Below, one piece after another: positions 1 to 7,830 of a stretch of 35,817 nucleotides of DNA. A program made the position numbers and the translations under genes. The notes under the pieces were generated by a model. It ran no database searches and was not told the DNA's origin. It saw only the letters and a program-made list of their open reading frames with translations. Where the stretch lies: NCBI GenBank assembly GCA_041911695.1, contig JAYROM010000035.1:1-35817 (forward strand), in the 5' to 3' direction. Position 1 is the stretch's first letter, and every line of letters begins with the position of its first letter. The stretch is from Pseudaeromonas sp041911695 (GTDB lineage: Bacteria > Pseudomonadota > Gammaproteobacteria > Enterobacterales > Aeromonadaceae).

Positions 1-2
1 AT

Positions 3-113
3 TACCAACTGCTGCCAAAGATGAAAGAGGCCAATGCGGCCCTGCTGATGGAAAAGTTTGTCTACCTACTGAAGCAACACCGTTTATACACCCGCACGCT
101 TGGAATTATTTGA
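3..113 (+). CDS. 3' end of an unidentified gene (partial, runs off the left edge)
   Basis: An open frame enters from the window edge and ends at TGA 111-113, giving the last 36 residues of a protein. The residues are Lys/Leu rich (for example EKFVYLLKQHRLYTRTLG) and codon use resembles the neighbours, so it looks coding. It ends 10 nt before the ATG preferred for the next gene, which suggests the same transcript. I do not recognise the family from so short a tail; it does not look like the C-terminus of an HlyD/LapC adaptor, which might have been expected beside a LapE-like gene. Confidence 0.55.
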   Translation, partial: YQLLPKMKEANAALLMEKFVYLLKQHRLYTRTLGII

Positions 114-123
114 GTCTCGAAAA

Positions 124-1422
124 ATGAGGGGATCTCTAAGGGGTGTAGTGATCGCCGCAGTGGTTGGGGCAACAGGTGCTCAGGCGGATACCCTGGAGCA
201 GAGTGTCACCAATAGCTTGTTGACGCATCCCAAGATCAAACAAGCCTATGATCTTTACCAGTCTCGCAGTCACCAGATCGATCAGGCGCGTGCCGGTTAT
301 AAGCCGAAGTTGGATGTGGCGGCCGGGGTTGGCCCGGAGTGGTCGAAGGGGACCTCAGCCTCGTCGCATACTCATCTCACCCGCAAGGATGCGTCGGTCA
401 CCCTGACGCAGATGTTGTTTGACGGTTTTGATACCAGCAGCAATGTGGATCGGACCAAGGCCGAGGCAGAAGCCCAGCGCCTGACGCTCTACTCCACGGC
501 GGAAGATACGGCGTTGCGTGTCAGTGAAGTCTATCTGAACATGCTCAAGCAGCAGGAGATCTATGATCTCTCCAAAGATAACCTGGCGACTCACGAGCAG
601 ATCCTGAACGATATCACCAAACGTACCACCTCCGGGGTCGGTTCGTCGGCGGACCTGACGCAGATCCAGGGCCGTGTTGCCCGCGCCTACGCCAATATGG
701 CCGCTGCACAGAACAATCTGGATGATGCCCGAGCCGAATATATCCGTGTAGTAAACAAGGAGCCGGTCGATCTGGTTGCACCGACGGCATCGGCTTCCCT
801 GCCGGGCTCATTGGATGATGCACTGAAACAGGCGCGGGCCCGTAATCCAGTGCTGTTGTCAGCATTGCAGGATATCGAAGCCGGCAAGTATCAGGCAGAA
901 GGCGCCAAGGCGAATTACTACCCCAAGGTCAGTGTTGAGGCGGGCAAGAATTGGTACAAGGATTATGATGGTGCCAAGGGTGATCAGGACTACGCCAACA
1001 TCATGCTGCGCGTCCGCTACAACCTGTATAACGGTGGCGCCGATTCGGCGAACGTAGCCTCCACCGCCGCGCTGTACAACCAGGCCAAGGATATCCATGC
1101 CGAAGCCTATCGCGAAGTGGAAGAGGGCACGCGTCTGGCCTGGCAGGCACTTGACTCGCTGAAGAAGCAGAAAGACTTCCTGCAGCAGCATGTTGACTAC
1201 AGCCACAGTACTGTCCGCGCTTACAAGCAGCAGTTTACTTTGGGTCAACGTACCTTGTTGGACGTCCTGAACACCGAAAACGAACTGTTTGATGCCCGCA
1301 AGAGCCTGATCACCGCGCAATATGATGAACAGTATGCGCAGTATCGCGTGCTCAATGCGACGGGCGTACTGCTTGATACCATGAAGGTCGCCAAACCGGC
1401 CGAGTGGAACAAGAGTGAGTGA
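124..1422 (+). CDS. lapE: TolC-family outer-membrane channel (LapE/AggA-like)
   Basis: Predicted outer-membrane component of a type I secretion system. An N-terminal signal peptide ends near GAQA-DT (about residues 1-22 from ATG 124), followed by two internally similar helical repeats typical of TolC-family proteins. Total length of 432 residues is usual for the family. A TTG at 100 is an alternative start, but it overlaps the upstream gene and puts charged residues before the signal peptide, so ATG 124 is preferred. The downstream LapG-like protease and LapD-like receptor point to adhesin export (LapE/AggA type) rather than drug efflux. The ABC and adaptor genes and the adhesin are not in the window. 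The family is clear; the adhesin-export role is inferred from context. Confidence 0.85.
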   Translation: MRGSLRGVVIAAVVGATGAQADTLEQSVTNSLLTHPKIKQAYDLYQSRSHQIDQARAGYKPKLDVAAGVGPEWSKGTSASSHTHLTRKDASVTLTQMLFDGFDTSSNVDRTKAEAEAQRLTLYSTAEDTALRVSEVYLNMLKQQEIYDLSKDNLATHEQILNDITKRTTSGVGSSADLTQIQGRVARAYANMAAAQNNLDDARAEYIRVVNKEPVDLVAPTASASLPGSLDDALKQARARNPVLLSALQDIEAGKYQAEGAKANYYPKVSVEAGKNWYKDYDGAKGDQDYANIMLRVRYNLYNGGADSANVASTAALYNQAKDIHAEAYREVEEGTRLAWQALDSLKKQKDFLQQHVDYSHSTVRAYKQQFTLGQRTLLDVLNTENELFDARKSLITAQYDEQYAQYRVLNATGVLLDTMKVAKPAEWNKSE

Positions 1423-1450
1423 CAGCCTCGCGCTGAGTAATGTTCCAAGC

Positions 1451-1490
1451 CAGGCAGGTGCTGGGTTGCACCTGCCTGCGCCCGTTTTTA
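1451..1490 (+). terminator. Hairpin with T-run between the TolC-like and LapG-like genes
   Basis: An 11-bp perfect stem (1451-1461 with 1468-1478) closes a 6-nt loop. A run of five T follows after a 6-nt spacer (1485-1489). The spacer makes it a weaker intrinsic terminator than usual; it may only reduce readthrough into the protease gene. Confidence 0.5.
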
Positions 1491-1524
1491 TGCGTTACGC
1501 CTGGCGAAGTCGGGGGTAGCGACC

Positions 1525-2241
1525 TTGTTGCCTCTCCTTTCGTTGTTTCCGTCCTGGGGCCGATGCCTGCGTGCACACTGGTTGGTGTGGATCCTGTTTT
1601 TGCCTGGCCTACTGTGTGCGGTGCCGCTCAGCGATGCTGATCAGTCTGCAATCCAAGTGGTCCGCAACTTTTATGGCCCTAAAGCCGGTGCGCGGATGAC
1701 GGCTTGGCGCACACTGATCCGCAAGGGTGAGGCGGCCAATTGGTCGGAACAACAGGCACTCGGTGAAGTAAATCGCTTCTTCAATCAGCTGGTGTTTATT
1801 CCCGACATCTCTTTATGGGGCAAAGAGGATTATTGGGCGTCGCCGATGGAATTTCTCGGGGCCGGCGGGGGCGATTGTGAAGACTTTAGTATCGCCAAGT
1901 ATTTTAGTTTGCAAGAGTTGGGGATACCGGATGAAAAGTTGCGTATGGTCTATGTTAAATCATTGACCTACCAGCAGTTTCATATGGTAGTTGCTTATTA
2001 CCCGACCCCTGATGCGGTGCCGCTGATCCTGGACAATATTGATCCAGTTATCAAACCGGCGACGCGACGGACAGATTTGATCCCAGTTTTCAGCTTTAAT
2101 GGGTCACATCTGTGGTTAATGAAGGCGCGTGGTCAAGGGCAACTGGCAGGCAGTGCTTCACGACTGTCGCTATGGAATGATTTAAGAAGCCGTTTTAGCA
2201 GCTCTCAGCTGAAACGACCTGTATTACGACTGGATGAGTGA
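1525..2241 (+). CDS. lapG: LapG-type periplasmic transglutaminase-like cysteine protease
   Basis: Bacterial transglutaminase-like cysteine protease of the LapG family, which clips the N-terminus of large RTX adhesins in the periplasm and releases them from the cell surface. From the TTG at 1525 it is 238 residues. A hydrophobic export segment covers about residues 19-32. The catalytic triad is visible as Cys118 (in GGDCED), His153 (in QFHMVV) and Asp170 (in LILDNID). The acidic residues around Cys118 match the known calcium-binding site of the family. The start is uncertain: TTG 1525 follows a GGGGG-containing SD-like stretch, and no in-frame ATG lies before the mature domain. The stop is 3 nt before the lapD start, fitting the functional pair. 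Confidence 0.88.
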   Translation: MLPLLSLFPSWGRCLRAHWLVWILFLPGLLCAVPLSDADQSAIQVVRNFYGPKAGARMTAWRTLIRKGEAANWSEQQALGEVNRFFNQLVFIPDISLWGKEDYWASPMEFLGAGGGDCEDFSIAKYFSLQELGIPDEKLRMVYVKSLTYQQFHMVVAYYPTPDAVPLILDNIDPVIKPATRRTDLIPVFSFNGSHLWLMKARGQGQLAGSASRLSLWNDLRSRFSSSQLKRPVLRLDE

Positions 2242-2244
2242 CGT

Positions 2245-4170
2245 ATGACTTTATACAGACAACTCCTTGCGATGGTGCTGGGCCTGTTTGCCGTGTTGTT
2301 TGTGGCGGCCTACCTGGTGCAATTCAACGCTACGCGCAGTTATTTGGCTGAACAGCTGGAACTGTCGGTGACCAGTACGGCGAATTCGCTCGGGCTGGCA
2401 TTGACCCCTTATCTGGAGACCGGCGATAAGGTGGGGGCCGAATCTGTTATTAATGCGGCGTTTGATGGCGGCTTCTACCGTCAATTCCGCCTCGAGCTGT
2501 TTGCCAATAAGAGCGTGATCCAGCGTGAGAATACGGCCGAGGTGCAAGGGGTCCCGCACTGGTTCACCAGCTTGGGCCTGTTCCGTGAGGTCAAGTTTGA
2601 AAGCGTGCTGACCTCCGGCTGGTTGCAGTTTGGCAAGTTGCAGATCGTCGGCAATCCTGGTCAGGCTTATTACGAACTGTGGCAAGGGATGAGCCGGTTG
2701 TTGATCTCCTTTGTGGTCGCCTTTTTGGTGGTCGCATTACTGCTTGGGCGGGCACTGCGTTTTATCCTGCGTCCGCTGGAGCAGATTTGCCAGCAAGCGG
2801 TCGAGATTGAACAACATCATTTTGGGGTCACGATCCCGTTGCCGCGTACCCTGGAGTTACGCAAGGTGGTGCAGTCGATCAATACCCTGACCGGCAAGCT
2901 GGCCCGACAATTCCATGAACAGGCGGATGCCGCCGAACATCTGCGCGAACGTGCCTTCCGGGATGCGGTGTCGGGGTTGGGCAACCGGGCCTACTTTATG
3001 GGGCAGGTGAATGCCTGGCTGGCGGAGTCGAGCCAGGGGGGCATCATGCTGGTTGCGGTCGATATGCTTGAGGAGATCTACCGCGACGAGGGGTATGCCG
3101 CGCGTGACAGCATGGTGCGCGCTGTCGCCAATACGCTGCTTGACCTGTTGCGCCAGGTAGAAGGCAGTGCAGTCGCCCGTATTTCGGCCACCGAATATGC
3201 TGTGTTGTTGCCTGGGCTACCGGCAGAAGAACTTAACGATATCGCCGATCAAATTAACCGCGCGATTGCCGATCTGGTGGTAAACCCGATGGCACAGGAT
3301 CAGGCTATCTCGGTGGTCGGGGTGGCGGTCGGTGAGCCGGCAGATGAACTGTCGCGTCTGCTGACCCGGGCTGACAGCGCCTTGCGACGAGCCCGCAGTG
3401 AACGCTTGGGTGCTGTGGTGGTGGATAATGCCGGACAGCATGCCGAGATGGGGCGTTTGGCTTGGCGTGAGTTGCTGAATGAGGCCTTATTGCGCGATTT
3501 GATGACCTTCAAGATGCAGCCGGCCATTCTGCTGGCGACTCAGCAACCGCACCATGCCGAGCTGTTTACCAGTATCCACCGCGATGGCGAGGATTACTTT
3601 GCCGGTCAGTTTATGCCGGCGGTGGAGCAATTCCGCATGGGCGCAGAATTCGATACCTTTGTGCTGAACAAGGTGGCTGACCATCTGCAGGCGCATGGCG
3701 ATCTGAAGCTGGCGGTTAACTTGACCCAGACCTCGATCACTGCCAATGCGTTTGTCTCCTGGCTGGAGACATTTCTCTCTGCGCATCCAGCGTTGGCCAA
3801 TCGACTGTTTCTGGAGATACCGGAGTCGGCAATTGTCCATGCTCGTCAACAAGTGGAGCAGTTACTGGCGGTGGTGCGTCGTCACAAGTTTGGCTGGGGG
3901 GTGGACCAGTACGGGCGTAACTTCCAGTCACTGGACTATCTGGAAACCCTGGCGCCGGCTTACGTCAAGATTGATCACGGTTATACCGGCATGGTGCTCA
4001 AAGAAGAGGGCGATCAGGCCTTCCTGTCGGCTGTTTGCCGTGCAGCACACAATGCTGGGGTAGTAACGATAGCCACCCGCGTGGAGAGCGACGAACAGGT
4101 GAATGCGTTGTCGAAGTTGTTTGTCGATGGTTATCAGGGCTTTATCTCGCCACCACAACCGTTGCAGTAA
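2245..4170 (+). CDS. lapD: LapD-type c-di-GMP receptor with degenerate GGDEF and EAL domains
   Basis: Inner-membrane receptor that in LapD systems binds cytoplasmic c-di-GMP through a dead EAL domain and then sequesters LapG in the periplasm, keeping the adhesin on the cell. Order: TM1 (about 7-27), periplasmic LapD/MoxY-type domain (about 30-150), TM2 (about 152-172), HAMP, GGDEF-like domain and EAL-like domain to residue 641. The GGDEF signature is replaced by SATEY near residues 314-318. The catalytic EAL region reads AEL, and the usual DDFGTG is DQYGRN near 554-559, so neither catalytic activity is expected. It follows the protease gene by 3 nt and ends at a strong terminator. The role is well supported by family and context. 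Confidence 0.9.
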   Translation: MTLYRQLLAMVLGLFAVLFVAAYLVQFNATRSYLAEQLELSVTSTANSLGLALTPYLETGDKVGAESVINAAFDGGFYRQFRLELFANKSVIQRENTAEVQGVPHWFTSLGLFREVKFESVLTSGWLQFGKLQIVGNPGQAYYELWQGMSRLLISFVVAFLVVALLLGRALRFILRPLEQICQQAVEIEQHHFGVTIPLPRTLELRKVVQSINTLTGKLARQFHEQADAAEHLRERAFRDAVSGLGNRAYFMGQVNAWLAESSQGGIMLVAVDMLEEIYRDEGYAARDSMVRAVANTLLDLLRQVEGSAVARISATEYAVLLPGLPAEELNDIADQINRAIADLVVNPMAQDQAISVVGVAVGEPADELSRLLTRADSALRRARSERLGAVVVDNAGQHAEMGRLAWRELLNEALLRDLMTFKMQPAILLATQQPHHAELFTSIHRDGEDYFAGQFMPAVEQFRMGAEFDTFVLNKVADHLQAHGDLKLAVNLTQTSITANAFVSWLETFLSAHPALANRLFLEIPESAIVHARQQVEQLLAVVRRHKFGWGVDQYGRNFQSLDYLETLAPAYVKIDHGYTGMVLKEEGDQAFLSAVCRAAHNAGVVTIATRVESDEQVNALSKLFVDGYQGFISPPQPLQ

Positions 4171-4191
4171 CAGTACACATCACACAACGAG

Positions 4192-4219
4192 ACGGGGCCG
4201 GACTGGCCCCGTTGCTTTT
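4192..4219 (+). terminator. Intrinsic terminator of the lap genes
   Basis: An 8-bp GC-rich stem (ACGGGGCC 4192-4199 with GGCCCCGT 4205-4212), a 5-nt loop, then TGCTTTTA. It lies 21 nt after the lapD stop codon. Confidence 0.85.
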
Positions 4220-4230
4220 ATCTTTCAGTT

Positions 4231-4617
4231 TCAGGCACATAGCTCGATGCGATTATTTTCCGGGTCGAACAAGCAACTCTCATAATAGCCATCACCGGTG
4301 ACGCGTGGCCCGCTCAAACAACGACAACCCGCTTGCTGTAGCGCGGTGGTCATGGCGTCAACGGCATCGCGACTGCCCACACGAAACGCGATATGGGCCA
4401 GTCCTAACCACTCACGGGTTTTATCGTCCTCCCCGGCCACGACGTCCGCACGTTGCATCAGCTCCAGACGACATTCGCCCTGTAAACGCAGGAAATAGGA
4501 GTGAAATCCCCGGGCATTGGTATAGCGCGGCCCGCACTCAGCGGTAAAGGCTGAGGTGTAGAACGTCCGCATCCGTTCCAGATCGTGACACCAGATGGCG
4601 ACGTGTTCGATATGCAT
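4231..4617 (-). CDS. VOC (glyoxalase/bleomycin-resistance fold) family protein
   Basis: A 128-residue single-domain protein with the paired beta-alpha-beta-beta-beta pattern of the vicinal oxygen chelate superfamily. Candidate metal ligands are His in the opening IEHVAIW strand, His in GLAHIAF, and Glu in the closing RIELCA strand, resembling glyoxalase I and related lyases. The substrate cannot be read from the sequence. The ATG at 4617 has an AGGGAG Shine-Dalgarno. It starts 24 nt after the preceding small gene on the same strand, so the two are probably co-transcribed away from sgrR. Confidence 0.82.
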   Translation of the reverse strand: MHIEHVAIWCHDLERMRTFYTSAFTAECGPRYTNARGFHSYFLRLQGECRLELMQRADVVAGEDDKTREWLGLAHIAFRVGSRDAVDAMTTALQQAGCRCLSGPRVTGDGYYESCLFDPENNRIELCA

Positions 4618-4641
4618 GCTGATTCTCCCTGTTTGGTTTAT

Positions 4642-4845
4642 TTAAAAATGATAGCGGTAGTTGGCATCCGGTAACTGCAAGGCATGCCATTGGGTGACCA
4701 GATCAAGCTGACGCAAGGCGCTGATGCGCCAGAACGAGGTGATCTGATAGCCGCCGGCTTGATGAATATAAAACGCCAGGCGTGCGGCACTGTCTGCTCG
4801 ACTGGATGGGGGAAGATCGTTGGCCGGATGGGTTGTGTGGATCAT
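4642..4845 (-). CDS. Small 67-residue protein of unknown function, divergent from sgrR
   Basis: The ATG at 4845 is preceded by AGAGGTG at good spacing, which decides this start over an ATG 39 nt upstream that lacks one. The product has a short polar N-terminus and then a denser aromatic and leucine-rich half (AFYIHQAGGYQITSFW; LRQLDLVTQWHALQLPDANY). There is no signal peptide and no clear membrane helix. I do not recognise the family. Its place, divergent from sgrR, is where enterics keep sgrS/sgrT, but I see no convincing similarity to E. coli SgrT. Co-transcription with the VOC gene is likely (24-nt gap). Confidence 0.65.
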   Translation of the reverse strand: MIHTTHPANDLPPSSRADSAARLAFYIHQAGGYQITSFWRISALRQLDLVTQWHALQLPDANYRYHF

Positions 4846-4873
4846 GCTGCACCTCTGGGCGTTGCCCGCGCTG

Positions 4874-4900
4874 TTGTCAGTCACAGTATGGCGCTAATAT
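4874..4900 (+). promoter_or_regulatory. Possible sgrR promoter
   Basis: TTGTCA (4874-4879) and TAATAT (4895-4900) are separated by 15 nt, short of the ideal 17. A start of transcription near 4907 would leave a short 5' leader before ATG 4929. Prediction by eye only. Confidence 0.3.
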
Positions 4901-4928
4901 GGGGAATCAAAAATTGACGAGTTTGTTG

Positions 4929-6635
4929 ATGATTGCTTCCTCTTTTCCAGCGCAAGGACGCGTTCTGCACTATTACCGTTGCCTGTTGCAAGCCTTCGGT
5001 ACACAACCGGTGGCGGTCACCTTGCAACAACTGGCAGATCTCTGCTGTTGTACGCGCCGGCATTTGCGCACCGTGCTGGGACAACTTCAGCAACAAGGGT
5101 GGATTAGCTGGCAAGCCTCGGCCGGGCGAGGAAAGCGAGCCAGTCTGCAATGTCTGCGCGAGGAGGCCGCGCTACAGCGTTGGCAGGCCGAACAACTGCT
5201 GATGAAAGGGCAAGTCGAGGAGGCGATGGCGCTGACCGGCGTGGCGCCGTCAGAGTGGGTGCAGTTACTGCTTGGACGGGCCGGACAGGTGATGGAAGGG
5301 GAACAGCAGATCTTGCGCGTGCCCTACTATCGCCCGCTGCCAACGCTGGATCCTGGGCAGCCATTGCGCCGTTCCGAGGTGCACCTTATTCGGCAGATCT
5401 TTAATGGGCTTACCGCGATAAATGAGGAAAATGGGGAAGTGGTGGCGGATCTTGCCCACCACTGGCAACCGATCTCCAACTGCTGTTGGCGTTTTTATCT
5501 GCGCCCCGGGGTGCGCTGGCATGATGGCGGCTGGCTCTGTATCGAAGATGTGCTGGCCTCGCTGGATGCGTTACGCCGTTTGCCTCTTTATCGACATCTG
5601 TTGTCGGTGAGCAGCCCGGCCCCCCGGCAGATTGACATTAACCTGCAACAGCCGGATGAACGACTGCCTTGGCTGCTGGCGCAATACCCGGCCATGATTC
5701 GGCCATTGTCCCGCATGGCGGTGATGCCGGCCGATCGGCCGGTGGGCACTGGCCCGTATCGGGTGGTGGAGAATACGGCACAGCGCTTGCGCCTCCAGGC
5801 GTTTGACGACTACTTTGGCTATCGTGCGTTGCTGGATGAAGTGGATATCTGGATGTGGCCGGCACTCGCCGGGCAGATGGCCATCGGTGAGGGACACGTC
5901 TGTGGATTGCGTCTGGAAGGGCAGACGGATGAGTCGGTCCGCCGCGAGTTGGTGTTGGAGCAGGGCGGTTACTTTCTGCTCTATGACGCGCATGGCCCCG
6001 CCGCGTTGTCAGCCTGTCAACGTGCCGCCCTGCAACAGCAACTGGGGCCTTGGCAATTGATGCAAGCCATTCCTGAACCGATCCGACGGCGCTGGACGCC
6101 GGCCACCAGCTTGTTACCCCAGTGGCTGCACACCTTGAGCACCTCGCCAGCGCCCAACGACAGTGGTTGGCCAGCACAACTGCATATGGCCTACTGCGCA
6201 CAGCAACCTGAGTATCGTACTCTGGCCAGTTGGATCAGCCGCCAGTTGGCAGCGGTGGGGATTGAGGTGATCTGTAACGAACTGCCCTTTGCACAATGGT
6301 GGCGTGGTGAGGGCTGTGCGGATATCTGGCTGGGATCCATTACTTTTTCAACGCCGCCAGAAACTGCGCTGGCAGCTTGGTTGTGTGGTACCCCCCTATT
6401 ACGCTCACGTCTGGCCGATACGGGGGAAGATCAGGTCATGGCGTGGCTGGCGGCATGGCGAGCAGGCACCTTGACGCCGGAGGCATTAATGGCGCAGGTG
6501 ATGCAGGCTGGTCGGTTACAGCCGCTATTCCATCATTGGCTGGAGTTGCAAGGGCCACCCCAGGTGCGTGGCGCTCGGCTCAACGACCTGGGGTGGTTCG
6601 ATTTTCGTCGCGTGTGGTTGGCAGCCGATGGCTGA
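4929..6635 (+). CDS. sgrR: SgrR, transcriptional regulator of sugar-phosphate stress
   Basis: SgrR has an N-terminal winged helix DNA-binding domain and a C-terminal solute-binding-protein-like domain (SBP family 5) that senses a sugar-phosphate signal. In enterics it activates the small RNA SgrS when glucose phosphate accumulates. Here the HTH lies near residues 30-60 (TLQQLADLC, TRRHLRTVL, GWISWQ, GRGKR). The SBP-like region holds LYYRPL-type, INEENGE, GTGPYRV and DDYFGYRALLDEV segments that match E. coli SgrR. Length is 568 residues from ATG 4929 (E. coli 551). In-frame starts at 4899 and 4782 exist but extend beyond the conserved N-terminus. It is convergent with dps. No clear SgrS RNA is seen next to it. 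Confidence 0.88.
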   Translation: MIASSFPAQGRVLHYYRCLLQAFGTQPVAVTLQQLADLCCCTRRHLRTVLGQLQQQGWISWQASAGRGKRASLQCLREEAALQRWQAEQLLMKGQVEEAMALTGVAPSEWVQLLLGRAGQVMEGEQQILRVPYYRPLPTLDPGQPLRRSEVHLIRQIFNGLTAINEENGEVVADLAHHWQPISNCCWRFYLRPGVRWHDGGWLCIEDVLASLDALRRLPLYRHLLSVSSPAPRQIDINLQQPDERLPWLLAQYPAMIRPLSRMAVMPADRPVGTGPYRVVENTAQRLRLQAFDDYFGYRALLDEVDIWMWPALAGQMAIGEGHVCGLRLEGQTDESVRRELVLEQGGYFLLYDAHGPAALSACQRAALQQQLGPWQLMQAIPEPIRRRWTPATSLLPQWLHTLSTSPAPNDSGWPAQLHMAYCAQQPEYRTLASWISRQLAAVGIEVICNELPFAQWWRGEGCADIWLGSITFSTPPETALAAWLCGTPLLRSRLADTGEDQVMAWLAAWRAGTLTPEALMAQVMQAGRLQPLFHHWLELQGPPQVRGARLNDLGWFDFRRVWLAADG

Positions 6636-6653
6636 GTGCCGCGCAATCACGGT

Positions 6654-7130
6654 TTACTCGAGCAGGCTGCGCAGCATCCAGGCTGTTTTTTCATGTAACT
6701 GGATACGCTGGGTCAGCAAGTCCGCGGTGGCTTCATCATTGGCTTGATCGACGACTGGAAACAGCGAGCGTGCGGTGCGGACCACCGTTTCCTGGCCCTG
6801 AACCAAACGCAGAATCATCTCCTGGGCACGAGGCGCCTCTTGCACCTCTTCGATGCTGCTCAAGCGAGCAAAGGCCTGGTAAGTGCCGGGTGCTTTGACG
6901 CCCAGGGCACGAATACGTTCAGCAATCAGGTCTACCGCCAAGGCCAGTTCGTTGTACTGGGTTTCAAACATCAGATGCAATGTCTGGAACATGGGGCCGG
7001 TCACGTTCCAGTGGAAATAGTGGGTTTGCAGATACAGGGTGTAGGTATCGGCCAGCAGGCGAGACAGCCCTTCGGCAATCTGCTGACGATCCGCTTCTGG
7101 AATACCGATATTGATGGTTGGGATGGTCAT
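6654..7130 (-). CDS. dps: Dps, DNA-binding ferritin-like protein
   Basis: Forms dodecamers that oxidise ferrous iron with peroxide, store iron and protect DNA in starvation and oxidative stress. The 158-residue product shows the conserved ferroxidase set His40 (in FHWNVTGP), His52, Asp67 and Glu71. These have exactly the spacing of His51, His63, Asp78 and Glu82 in E. coli Dps. The ATG at 7130 has AAGGAG at ideal distance; a longer frame to 7166 lacks this and is not used. The N-terminus is short, without the long lysine-rich tail some Dps proteins use for DNA binding, so strong DNA binding should not be assumed. An OxyR-like site lies upstream. Confidence 0.93.
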   Translation of the reverse strand: MTIPTINIGIPEADRQQIAEGLSRLLADTYTLYLQTHYFHWNVTGPMFQTLHLMFETQYNELALAVDLIAERIRALGVKAPGTYQAFARLSSIEEVQEAPRAQEMILRLVQGQETVVRTARSLFPVVDQANDEATADLLTQRIQLHEKTAWMLRSLLE

Positions 7131-7168
7131 GGTGTGCTCCTTGGTAACAATGTTCCGGGGTTGCAATC

Positions 7169-7235
7169 ACTATAACCAGCCCAATACCCATAGATAAAAT
7201 GGGTTATTTATGTCGATGTGATAGAAAAAAACTAT
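7169..7235 (-). promoter_or_regulatory. dps promoter region with an OxyR-like operator
   Basis: On the minus strand a -10-like TATAGT lies at 7174-7169 with a weak -35 (TTATCT, 7197-7192). Immediately upstream the sequence reads ATAG-N7-CTAT-N7-ACAT-N7-CCAT (7235 to 7199). This matches 13 of 16 bases of the OxyR tetrad ATAG-N7-CTAT-N7-ATAG-N7-CTAT. The first pair forms a perfect palindrome, GATAGAAAAAAACTATC on the plus strand (7220-7236). OxyR is a known activator of E. coli dps; the site here is inferred. Confidence 0.5.
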
Positions 7236-7627
7236 CAATCTTCCTTGGCGTAGGGAAAGCGGTAATGGCCATAACGGATGATGTAGACACAGCCAGCCAG
7301 TAAGACTGCTGTGCCGGCCACCCCGAGCATGCGCAGGGTATCCATCTCCTTCATATCCAGGATCAGATAACGCGCCAGGGCAACGATAGCGATATAGAGC
7401 GGGATGCGAATGGGTAGTTTACCCATCTCCAGATACATGGCGACCATCGCCAGCACTTCCAGATAGATAAACAGCATCAGCAGGTCGGCCAATGCGACCC
7501 CTCGGTTACTGATCATATCGAGGATATGCTGACCGATTGCATACAGGGTAGACAGGGCGACAATCAGTAAACCCGCGCTCTGCGCCCATTCCAGAATTTT
7601 ATGACCCACACGTTGCAGTTGCAGCAT
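7235..7627 (-). CDS. psiE: PsiE family membrane protein (phosphate-starvation-inducible)
   Basis: A 130-residue, four-helix inner-membrane protein with hydrophobic spans at about 17-35, 47-67, 75-92 and 100-117. It resembles E. coli PsiE (136 residues) in length, topology and the conserved LMLFIYLEVLAMV and LRYxxY-like regions. Its biochemical role is unknown; E. coli psiE is reported to be induced by PhoB and repressed by cAMP-CRP. No good Pho box is visible here, but a CRP-like site lies upstream. The ATG at 7627 has only a weak GAG Shine-Dalgarno. The stop codon touches the OxyR-like palindrome of dps. Confidence 0.8.
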   Translation of the reverse strand: MLQLQRVGHKILEWAQSAGLLIVALSTLYAIGQHILDMISNRGVALADLLMLFIYLEVLAMVAMYLEMGKLPIRIPLYIAIVALARYLILDMKEMDTLRMLGVAGTAVLLAGCVYIIRYGHYRFPYAKED

Positions 7628-7673
7628 TATTCGTTACTCAATTGTTAACAATGCGCACAACATAGCGTATTCG

Positions 7674-7689
7674 TGTGATCGTGATCAAG
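7674..7689. promoter_or_regulatory. CRP-like site upstream of psiE
   Basis: TGTGA-TCGTGA-TCAAG has one perfect CRP half-site and a 3/5 match in the other arm (consensus TGTGA-N6-TCACA), 47 nt upstream of the psiE start. CRP control of psiE is known in E. coli; here it is inferred. Confidence 0.4.
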
Positions 7690-7771
7690 TTTCGACATCG
7701 TTCCGGCGAGCGATGCGGTCGGGCAGTGCAAAGGGCTGGGAACCGAATAGAGCAGTCTGAGGCGCGGGATG

Positions 7772-7804
7772 AAAAAACGGGCCGGCAGAGAACTGCCAGC
7801 CCGT
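7772..7804 (-). terminator. galU terminator
   Basis: On the minus strand a 12-position stem with one mismatch (7793-7804 with 7778-7789) closes a 3- to 4-nt loop and is followed by six T. It lies 27 nt beyond the galU stop. Confidence 0.85.
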
Positions 7805-7830
7805 CGCGTCAATGTGCAGTGACGTGCAAC

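Noticed and set aside
4864..4898. TGTGACTGA on the minus strand, shared with the pairing region of E. coli SgrS
   Set aside because: The essential GAGUAU part is missing, the element lies before rather than after the small ORF, and no T-rich terminator follows. Too short to support an SgrS call.
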